Shown here in pieces: positions 51,688 to 60,500 of a stretch of DNA of 64,000 bases. The position numbers were made by a program, and so were the translations under genes. Below the pieces are notes generated by a model that searched no databases, was not told the origin of the DNA, and saw only the letters and a list, made by a program, of their open reading frames with translations. The stretch is from NCBI GenBank assembly GCA_039105265.1, contig JAPFFF010000007.1, positions 682,001 to 746,000 of the forward strand, in the 5' to 3' direction. The DNA comes from Tritrichomonas musculus. Taxonomy: Eukaryota; Parabasalia; Tritrichomonadida; Tritrichomonadidae. Numbering within the stretch: the stretch's first letter is position 1; each line of letters starts with the position of its first letter.

Positions 51688-54600
51688 ATGCCATATGGCA
51701 TGAAATTTCTCTGTAAAGGACAAATAAACTCACAAAATCATTTGATAAAAAATTTAGAAGCAATGTCACGTTTTACACAGGAAATCATTAAACATATACC
51801 AAAATTTAGTGGAAACCATCTTTTCCCCGAAGATTTCAAATTTAGCTCAACATTTCAAAATTTAATATTTTTTAATCTCCGAAATCCTATTTATTTCCCT
51901 AAAACATTGCAAAGCATAAGTAATATTAATTTTTCAGACGATTTTTTGTTTTCATTTATACCATACAATAACGAAGAGAAATATTTTGTTTTTACAAGTC
52001 AGAATTATTTTATTTTGATTGAATTAAGTATTTTTTCCAAGGTTTATGACTCAATTAGCGAAATTTTTATAAAACGAAAAGAGCTGTCATTTATTCCATT
52101 AGAAAATGCAAATGAAATACAATTAAAAAGCCTTTTGCCTGATGTACAATTCAAATTCACCATGATTAATAATGAACAAAAGAAAATGATCAATTCATTA
52201 TATGATAAACTATTTCCTTCTTCCGAAATCGCAAATTACCCTCTTTTATCTAAAAAAATACTAGAAGTATTTTCAGCCTTAATTATTCTTTCAGATTCAA
52301 ATCTCAATGTTAATTCAATTCAAAACGCTTTAAATGGCGATATGGAATTTATATTCGGACAATTTTATGAAGCATATAAAACAAATGGAGATAATAAAAA
52401 AGAAATTGATGCGGCATTAAAGCATTATTTAAAGTCATCTGAGAAAAATAATACAAATAGCGAAGTACAAATTGGCCTTATTTATGAAAAGCTCGGAAAT
52501 ACTCAAGAAGCTGTTAAATGGTATACTAAAGCCCATAATAAAAATAACCCAGAAGGCCAATATCGGCTGGGGTTAATTTTGCTACCAGATTCAAATATTA
52601 CAGATAAAGAAGTTATAGATTATTTGGTCAAATCAGCTGAAAATGGTAACAATGTCAATTCACAAATGCTTTTAGGTGAACTTTTCAATAGTAAGAAGCC
52701 TATGTCACAAAGAAAAATTGAAAGAAATCTAGCAAAAAGTTTCAAATATTTTCTTATGGCGTCTGCAAACGGAAATAAAGAAGCATATAAAAAGGCACAG
52801 ATGCTATATAAAGAAGATAAAGATGAAGTTATTTATGACACATCAACTGAAATTAAGTTCCTCACATTATGTGCAGATAATAATTCTGTTGAAGAACAAT
52901 ACAAGTTAGGATGCATTTATGAAGACGATTCAATCACTAAAAGAGATATTAATAAAGCAATCTATTATCTTGAAAAAGCTTCAGATCAGAATCATGCTAA
53001 ATCCCAAATCGAGCTAGCTCTTCTTCTTAAAAAAATACTAAAAGATAAAACAAAATATGATATAAAATCAATTCCAGCTCTAAAATTATATAATGATGAC
53101 CAATCATTAAAAAAGAAGATATTGGGTTTATTATCATTGGCATCCAGAGATAATCAAGAAGGCCAATTCAATTTGGGTATGACTTATTTAGAGGATAATG
53201 ACACTTTTCAAGCTGAATATTATTTTTGTCTTGCAGCTGAAAGTGATCATGCTCCTTCGCAATATCAAGTCGGTGTATTGTTCATGAAAAGTGACAGCGG
53301 TAAACGTAAGGTCCTCAATCGAGCTATTAATTATTTGACAAAAGCTTCACAGAATGGTTTCATTGATGCATACGTCAAACTTGGTGATATATACAGCGCT
53401 GAAAAGTCTGTTTATTTTGACATAAATAAAGCGATTGCTGCTTATGAAAAAGGATCAAAGGCAGGTAGTGCTGAAGCCCAAACAAAACTTGGCAAATTGT
53501 ATGAAAATGATAAGAGTCCAATGTACAATATGGAAAAGGCCATTAAATACTATCGTCTTGCTTGCGAAAATGGAAATCCTACAGGACTTTCTGAGCTTGG
53601 CAGATTTTACTATAATGGTGTCAGCGGATATCTTCAACAAAATTACAATTTGGCTTATGAGCATCTCATTAAGTCAGCAAACATGGGTGACAAATATGCA
53701 CAATATTATGTTGGTTTGATGAAATATTTTGGGCATGGCTGTATTATTGATATCCCTGAATCAATTGAATGGTTCACAATTGCTTCAAAAAATGATGATA
53801 ATTTATTCACCGAACCAATGCTAAAGCTTGGTCTTCTTTACTTAAATGAATTGAAACCTTCTGCACATAAAAGTGTTTCTCAATATGATTTCGACTATGG
53901 CGCACAATTTAAAGACATAAATAAAGGAGTGAATTGGTTGCATATTGCTTCAAAAAAGGGAAATGTTGAAGCTTCAAACAAACTTGGCAAAATGTATCGA
54001 AAAGGACTAAATGTTAAAAAAGATATTAATAAATCAATTGAATACTATAGTGATGCAGGCGATAGAAATGACCAGAAAGCGCTATATCATCTCGGTTTGA
54101 TTTATTATGAAGGAAAAGCAACAACGACTCTTGATGATATTGACAAGGCAGTTGAATTTCTTGAACGCATTGCAAAAACAGGCCATATCAAAGCTAGGAT
54201 TAAACTTGCAGAGATCTACACACGACCATTTCCTAAAGTGACATCAAATGAAAATATTGCATCAGATAAAGTTGCAACAAGTAACAAATATGATTTAAAT
54301 AGCACCAATATTTATAGATCTAAATACTACACAAAAGAAAACATTGCTGAAGCGCTGAAAACATTGGCTCAATTTTCAGATGTTTTTACTAATGCTAAAG
54401 CAATTTTAGGAGAACTTTATTACAAAGGAATTCAAGTTAAGCCTAATGTAAATCTGGCAATTAAATTATTAACTGAAGCTTCTCAAAATGGTCATGCTGA
54501 ATCGATGCTCTTTTTAGGTCGTATTTATTATAAAGGTGGAAATGTAGTAAAAGACAAAAATAAGGCAATTGACTACCTAAAGCAATCAGCAAATAAACAA

Positions 54601-56502
54601 AATGTCAAAGCTGAAAATAAGCTTGGTAAAATTTACTTCTTGGATGGAGATTATAGTGAAAGTATTTATTGGTTCACTCAAGCATCGAAACACGGCTATG
54701 ATGCAGCACAATACAATTTAGGTCTTTTTTACTTAGAGAACAGAGGAACTCGATTTCCAAAGAGAGCAAGTGATGCTATTCAATCACTTGAAATTGCGGC
54801 AACTCAAAATTATTTACCAGCCCTTTTAAAGCTTGGTGATTATTATTACAAAGGCAATTATCATAATGACGATCATTTTTATTACAATATAAAGAAAAGT
54901 TTACCAAATATTGAAAATTTGAAAATTGCAATTAATTATTATAAAAGAGCAGCTGATTTGAAATCAATAAAGGCAATGGTTAAATTAGGCGAAATATATG
55001 AAAGAGCTTATGATTATAAACTTATGTTTAGTAAAAAAGAATCAAAAAAAATTGCTATTTCGTACTATGAAAAAGCATATTCATTAGGATATGACTTTTA
55101 CCTGAAGAATCATAGATCTATATCAAAAGAAGAAAAAAATATGTTGTACAAAGATCGCGATTATGCGTTCCCGGCTGTTAAATTGGCACTTTTCCAACGA
55201 AATGGTGAAGATGTAAGTTGCTTTGATGTTAACAAGGCTCTTCAAATTTTATTAGAAGCTTCGAGAAATGATAATGTAGCAGCGATGAACTTTTTCGCTA
55301 AATTGTGGCTTTATTCAGATTACTCAAGAAGTAAAAACAAAGATGAAGCTGCTAAAAATAGAGAAAAGGCTATAGATTTGTTCAAAAAAGCTTCTAAACT
55401 TGGAAGTAAAAAGGCAATGATTCATCTTGCACTTTACTATTTTGATCAGCGTGAATATCAACTTTCTTTTGATTATTTTAATGAAGTTCTTGTATTAAAT
55501 CAAAAGCAGCATCAAAATCCAAAATCATATTTCGATGTTGACTTTGAGTATGATTTGGTAGACAACGATTATGATCTTTATGCAGCATTTTTCTGTCAGT
55601 TATTTGTTATTATTTGTAATGATCTTTCAGTAAATGTAAGAAATTGTGTAATCAACTTCGTAAATCATGATGAACTTGTAAAACGTGAAAACGATAATGA
55701 TATCGATTCTTCATTTTATGAGGGATTGATTGATTTCAATGATTTTGAAAATGATTTATACCGATTGCAATATTATAATGACAATTTGTTTGGTTTGGAT
55801 GATTCTATTTTGTACAAATCTTTTATGAGAGATACTCTTTGCATTAATAACGATTTTCAAAAATTTTTCAGTAAACTTTCTGAAATAATTGATATATTCA
55901 GACATGATAGCGAATTCTTCAATAATCACAATGATGTTATCAATAGTTTGACAAAAATATCATACCAAAAAGGAAATCCGAAAACTGCTCTAGAGTGTGC
56001 TATTCTACTCGATGATAATGTTCAAAATGGTAATAATTCAAGCTACGACTATTTCACTCAGTTATACAAAATTAATCTAAATGTAGTTTTGAGTTCAGAT
56101 GTAACTACCAAAAATTCGGAATTTGCTAGATCATTATATAATTTCATTTTAAATAATTTTCCAGCAACATCTCTACCAAAAATTCGTCAAATTACATCAG
56201 TAAACCTTAGTAATTATTTAACGCCGCCTGAAAGGTATCTACTAATTGTTCCATTTGCACATAATGGTTACAAATTTGTAATTGACAAAATACTTGAAGA
56301 TTACTCAAGTTTCACAAATATTTTTAATAAGAAAGTTCCTAAATTTAAAATAAGAAATGATTCAGATGATGAATGCGATGATTTTGAATATCAATACGAA
56401 TTTAACTCTATTGATTTTAATATTCCTGCTGACAGAAAGAAAGTTCAATTCACTCCCAATAAGCTAAAAATTAATATAATTGAAAACATGAAGCATTTTT
56501 AA
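51688..56502 (+). CDS. Sel1-repeat protein (1604 aa)
   Basis: A giant solenoid protein. Residues 1-220 are a non-repeat N-terminal region; ATGs at 51688, 51700 and 51763 are possible starts. From about 225 to 1270 there are more than twenty Sel1-like repeats (36-44 residues), for example AVEFLERIAKTGHIKARIKL and AIDYLKQSANKQNVKAENKLGKIY. Alternating helices carry the Sel1 A-x2-G-x2-A-x2-LG pattern. The last 330 residues are less regular, Asn/Asp-rich, and end with the basic stretch ADRKKVQFTPNKLKINI. No kinase head, unlike the other Sel1 protein here. Sel1 repeats mediate protein-protein contacts in ER-associated degradation and signalling, but the role here is unknown. Stop in TAAA. Confidence 0.85.
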   Translation: MPYGMKFLCKGQINSQNHLIKNLEAMSRFTQEIIKHIPKFSGNHLFPEDFKFSSTFQNLIFFNLRNPIYFPKTLQSISNINFSDDFLFSFIPYNNEEKYFVFTSQNYFILIELSIFSKVYDSISEIFIKRKELSFIPLENANEIQLKSLLPDVQFKFTMINNEQKKMINSLYDKLFPSSEIANYPLLSKKILEVFSALIILSDSNLNVNSIQNALNGDMEFIFGQFYEAYKTNGDNKKEIDAALKHYLKSSEKNNTNSEVQIGLIYEKLGNTQEAVKWYTKAHNKNNPEGQYRLGLILLPDSNITDKEVIDYLVKSAENGNNVNSQMLLGELFNSKKPMSQRKIERNLAKSFKYFLMASANGNKEAYKKAQMLYKEDKDEVIYDTSTEIKFLTLCADNNSVEEQYKLGCIYEDDSITKRDINKAIYYLEKASDQNHAKSQIELALLLKKILKDKTKYDIKSIPALKLYNDDQSLKKKILGLLSLASRDNQEGQFNLGMTYLEDNDTFQAEYYFCLAAESDHAPSQYQVGVLFMKSDSGKRKVLNRAINYLTKASQNGFIDAYVKLGDIYSAEKSVYFDINKAIAAYEKGSKAGSAEAQTKLGKLYENDKSPMYNMEKAIKYYRLACENGNPTGLSELGRFYYNGVSGYLQQNYNLAYEHLIKSANMGDKYAQYYVGLMKYFGHGCIIDIPESIEWFTIASKNDDNLFTEPMLKLGLLYLNELKPSAHKSVSQYDFDYGAQFKDINKGVNWLHIASKKGNVEASNKLGKMYRKGLNVKKDINKSIEYYSDAGDRNDQKALYHLGLIYYEGKATTTLDDIDKAVEFLERIAKTGHIKARIKLAEIYTRPFPKVTSNENIASDKVATSNKYDLNSTNIYRSKYYTKENIAEALKTLAQFSDVFTNAKAILGELYYKGIQVKPNVNLAIKLLTEASQNGHAESMLFLGRIYYKGGNVVKDKNKAIDYLKQSANKQNVKAENKLGKIYFLDGDYSESIYWFTQASKHGYDAAQYNLGLFYLENRGTRFPKRASDAIQSLEIAATQNYLPALLKLGDYYYKGNYHNDDHFYYNIKKSLPNIENLKIAINYYKRAADLKSIKAMVKLGEIYERAYDYKLMFSKKESKKIAISYYEKAYSLGYDFYLKNHRSISKEEKNMLYKDRDYAFPAVKLALFQRNGEDVSCFDVNKALQILLEASRNDNVAAMNFFAKLWLYSDYSRSKNKDEAAKNREKAIDLFKKASKLGSKKAMIHLALYYFDQREYQLSFDYFNEVLVLNQKQHQNPKSYFDVDFEYDLVDNDYDLYAAFFCQLFVIICNDLSVNVRNCVINFVNHDELVKRENDNDIDSSFYEGLIDFNDFENDLYRLQYYNDNLFGLDDSILYKSFMRDTLCINNDFQKFFSKLSEIIDIFRHDSEFFNNHNDVINSLTKISYQKGNPKTALECAILLDDNVQNGNNSSYDYFTQLYKINLNVVLSSDVTTKNSEFARSLYNFILNNFPATSLPKIRQITSVNLSNYLTPPERYLLIVPFAHNGYKFVIDKILEDYSSFTNIFNKKVPKFKIRNDSDDECDDFEYQYEFNSIDFNIPADRKKVQFTPNKLKINIIENMKHF

Positions 56503-56667
56503 ATTGAATTTAATTAAATTCATCGAGTCCATATTGTTTTTCTTTTATTCTATTATTTGTAATTATCTTTTTTTTTTTTTTATCTTTTAAAAATAATAAA
56601 TATTAGGGATATGATGAATATTAGGGAATAATAATTTTTATGTTTATTCGATAAAGTTAGAAAATGT

Positions 56668-57117
56668 TTATTTGTTTTGGTTAGAAGAAGATTTTCTGCT
56701 GCAACATTCGCGGAATTCTGTCAAAGCTTCAAATAATTTTTGGATATCTTCTGCATTTTCCATTAAAAATTCTTGAGGAGGGGCTGTAGTAAATGAAATT
56801 CTTACTAAGAAATGATCTTTCTCATCGACCTCGTATGATTTGATCATGCTTCCTCTTATTTCAAAAACAATACCTTCGAAACTACCTCTAATGCTCAATC
56901 TCTTTCTGTAAAAATCTAAGTAAATTGTTCGCTTAAGCATTCCGAGAATTATTTGCTTTTGTTGAATTGGGAACTCTAAAAAGTGAGTACCAAGTTTATC
57001 TTCAGGTCGTTCATATAAATCGATTGTTTGTTGTGCGATTTTTGTTCCCTTAAGAACCTCTTCAGCATTGAAAGCGTCCGGAAATGGGACGAATGCGCAG
57101 GTTTTCATCATCGTCAT
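56668..57117 (-). CDS. Small hypothetical protein, possibly PH-like fold (149 aa)
   Basis: ATG at 57117 (a second ATG two codons later), stop in TAAA. After a 35-residue lead, the sequence alternates short strands (TIYLDFYRKRLSIRGSFEGI, IVFEIRGSMI, HFLVRISFTT) and ends in one amphipathic helix (ENAEDIQKLFEALTEFRE). Strands followed by a C-terminal helix suit a PH-type fold, but no family signature is recognised. Convergent with the Sel1 gene, 165 bp apart. Confidence 0.6.
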   Translation of the reverse strand: MTMMKTCAFVPFPDAFNAEEVLKGTKIAQQTIDLYERPEDKLGTHFLEFPIQQKQIILGMLKRTIYLDFYRKRLSIRGSFEGIVFEIRGSMIKSYEVDEKDHFLVRISFTTAPPQEFLMENAEDIQKLFEALTEFRECCSRKSSSNQNK

Positions 57118-57543
57118 TAGTTGTTGATAATCAAATTTAATTTCAATAGAAAAATTAAATTTGAATTTAAATTTGCGGTTTCTTTGAACGATTATTTTTT
57201 TCAGATTAAAATCTATTCAAACAAATTTAAAATCTTTAAAGATGAAGAAATTCTGATTGCTTGATGATTTTGTCATAATCTGTGTTGTTCTATTAGAAAA
57301 GAATATATTATTTTTCCATTGAATACATAAAAACAACTGCAAGAGAAGAAACAAATTCAATTAAAAATCACCAAATAAATATGTAATTTATTAAAAATCT
57401 CGCTTAACCTTAAATATGGTATTGTCACTATTTAATAAAGCAATAATAAAATTAAAAAATCAGAGTAATTTTTTTTTTTTTAATATACACATAAATTAAG
57501 TCAATTTCCGTTAAATTAAAAATAAAATGAGAAATGACATTTC
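57118..57543. other. AT-rich spacer between two minus-strand genes
   Basis: No coding or structural signal beyond a T-run near 57470-57481. It should hold the promoter of the 149-residue gene and the 3' end of the FxFxF gene. Confidence 0.35.
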
Positions 57544-60500
57544 TTAATTATTACCAAGCAAAATAGCGAAAGAGGCGTCAATTGAGTCTTTTGGATCATT
57601 TTTGACGAAATAGGCTTCAAGATTATCACGCGTAATGTCAAAGACAGGCGCCTTTGTCATTTCAATGAATTCATTCACGTCGTAAGTCACCTCAGGCACG
57701 TCAGACTGCTTCCCGAAGTCGCTCTTGCTTGGATTCCGCGTCAGAACCGATGAGCTTGTTCTGGGAATTGTTGGTCTAGCAGGAGACACCTGGCTTGAGG
57801 TGCTGATTGAAAATGAAGAACTTGATCTCTTCATATCATCCGAACGCGGCCTCTTTTCGCCCTTCTCGTCTGCCTCTTCTGACGGAGAAGGAGCGCCGAA
57901 TGGATTAAAATCTGACGAATAAGAAGTTGTAATGACAGACTTCTGGCTGCTTGAAGGAGGCCTGGCAAATGGGTTGAACTTCTCTGGCTCTTCTTTGACA
58001 ACTTTTTCTTCTTCTGTCTTTTTTTCTGTTTCAGAAGAAGAAGTAGCTGTCGTAGTTGTTGTTGCTGTTTCTGTTGAAGATGTTTCTGTTGTTGTGGCTG
58101 GTTTTGATTCTTCTTTCTTTTCTTTTCCTTCTTCTTTTTGTGCCTTGGCAAATGACTCAGCTGGGAATGTGAATGAGAATGAAGACGAATTGGCTGTTTC
58201 TTTTGGTTTCTCTGCTTCAGTTGGTTTGCTTGTGCCTTCTTCTTTCTCTTCCTTTGCGTTTTCGTTGCCCTCTGCTGCCTTCGCTGCGGCTTCTTCGGCT
58301 GGGAAGGTGAACGAGAATGCGTTTGAGTCGCCAAAAGTGCCACCTTCAGGTGGAAAAGTGAATGAGAATGAATTGTCGGCTGCATTGCTCTCATTTCCGC
58401 TGCCAATTCCGCTGTTGAAGTCAAATGTGAAAGGCCTTTCAAGTTCCTCGCTTTGAGGAGCTGCTTCAACTGTGTTTTGGACAGCATCTTCAGCTTTTGC
58501 AGGCTCTTCTTTCCTCTCTTCTGGCTGCTTCTGTGCTTGTACCTGCGGTCTTGGTTGTTCTTCATCATCTGATGATGATATTGATGCCGATGATGAAGAT
58601 CGATCAACTGGCTCGAGAATGATTTCTCCGTTTTCAGCAACAGTCTTTATGTATCCTCCTTTTGCCTCAGCACGCGACTCCTTCCGGTCTTCTTTGCGAT
58701 GATTCTGAACTTCTTCGTGCTTCTGAGTATTCTGCTCTTGTTGTTGCTGTGGATGTGATTGAGGCTCTTGTTTCTGAACTTCTTCGTGCTTCTGAGTATT
58801 CTGCTCTTGTCTTTGGATTTCTTCGTGCTGCTGTGGCTGCTGCTCTTGTTGTTGCTGTAGATGTGATTGAGGCTCTTGTTTTTGGATTTCTTCGTGCTTC
58901 TGAGTATTCTGCTCTTGTTTTTGGATTTCTTCGTGCTTCTGAGTATTCTGCTCTTGTCTTTGGATTTCTTCGTGCTGCTCTTGCTGCGTTGCTTCTGAAA
59001 AAGTGAAGCTGAATGCTTGGTTATCGCTTCCGCCTTGTCCAAGAGAAACTGCTGCATCGGCGAAGTTGAATGTGAAGCCTGAGTTGGCGTCGGTTGGGAA
59101 CGTGAAGAACGAGTTTGCTTCACTGCCTTGTTTCTCGTTTGATGCTGTTGTTGCTCGTTGGTCGTCTTTGCTTTCGCTCTCTTTGGCTTGCGTGCTAACT
59201 GCATCGTTGAAAGTGAAGGTGAAGCCCTGGTCTGCGGTTGAGTCCTTGTTTTGTTCGTCGTCTTTGAATGTTGAAGGGAAAGTGAAACTTTGCTGTTCTT
59301 GTTGCTGCTGTTGCTGTTCGTCTGTTTTTGTTTCTGACTTGGATTCTGGCTGATGCTCGTCAGCTTTGTTTTCTTGTTCCTCTGTTGCTGTTTTATGTTT
59401 CTCTGCGTCGTTAAATGTGAATGAGAAATTTTGATTTTGGTTTTGATTTTGTGTTTGGTTTGGTTCGTTGTTACTACCAAAAAAGTTGAATGTGAATTGA
59501 TCGTTCGATGGTGGCGCTGATTGTGTTTCATCTTTCGTTTCTGGTTTAGCTTCTTCTATATCTTTCGGTGCACTGACTGGGAGTGTTGGATCTGAAAAGT
59601 TGAATCCAAATGCATCATTCAAATTCATTTCTTTATTTTGTGCTGTTTCCTCCTTGAATGATGCTGGAAATGTGAAGCTTTGTTGTTGCTGTTCTGATTG
59701 TTGTTCAACTTGTTGTGTTTCCTCTTCTGGTGTGTTTTCTTCTGAAATCTGTGGTGATTCTGATTCTGCAGGTTTCGTTTCTTTCATTCCTATATCAGTG
59801 AAATTGAATGAGAAAGATTGGTCAGTATTTGAGTCTTTGTTCTTTTCTTCTTCGTTGAATGTTGATGGAAATGTGAAACTTTGCTGTTGTAATTCTCCAT
59901 TAGTTTCAACTTTCGGTTCTTCTTGTGGTTCTTCTTTTTTATCTTCAGGTTGTGATTGATTTTCTTGTTTGCTTTCTTTTTCTGTTGGTTCAAGTTTTGT
60001 TGTATTCACTGATGGTGCTCCAGTGTTAGTCTGTTCTGTGTCGTTAAATGTGAATGAGAAATTTTGATTTTGGTTTTGATTTTGTGTTTGGTTTGGTTCG
60101 TTGTTACTACCAAAAAAGTTGAATGTGAATTGATCGTTCGATGGTGGCGCTGATTGTGTTTCATCTTTCGTTTCGGGCTTAGTTTCTTCTATATCTTTCG
60201 GTGCACTGACTGGGAGTGTTGGATCTGAAAAGTTGAATCCAAATGCATCATTCAAATTCATTTCTTTATTTGATGCTGCTTCCTCTTTGAATGATGCTGG
60301 AAATGTGAAGCTTTGTTGTGTCTTCTCTTCTGGTTTGTTTTCTCCTGTAACTTGTGGTGCCTCTGCCGGTTGTGGCTTTGCTTCTTGGAATCCAGTGTCA
60401 GTGAAATTGAATGAGAAAGATTGATCAGCATTTGAGTCTTTGCTTTTCTCCTCATCTTTGAATGTTGAAGGGAATGTGAAACTTTGTTGTTGCTGTTCTG

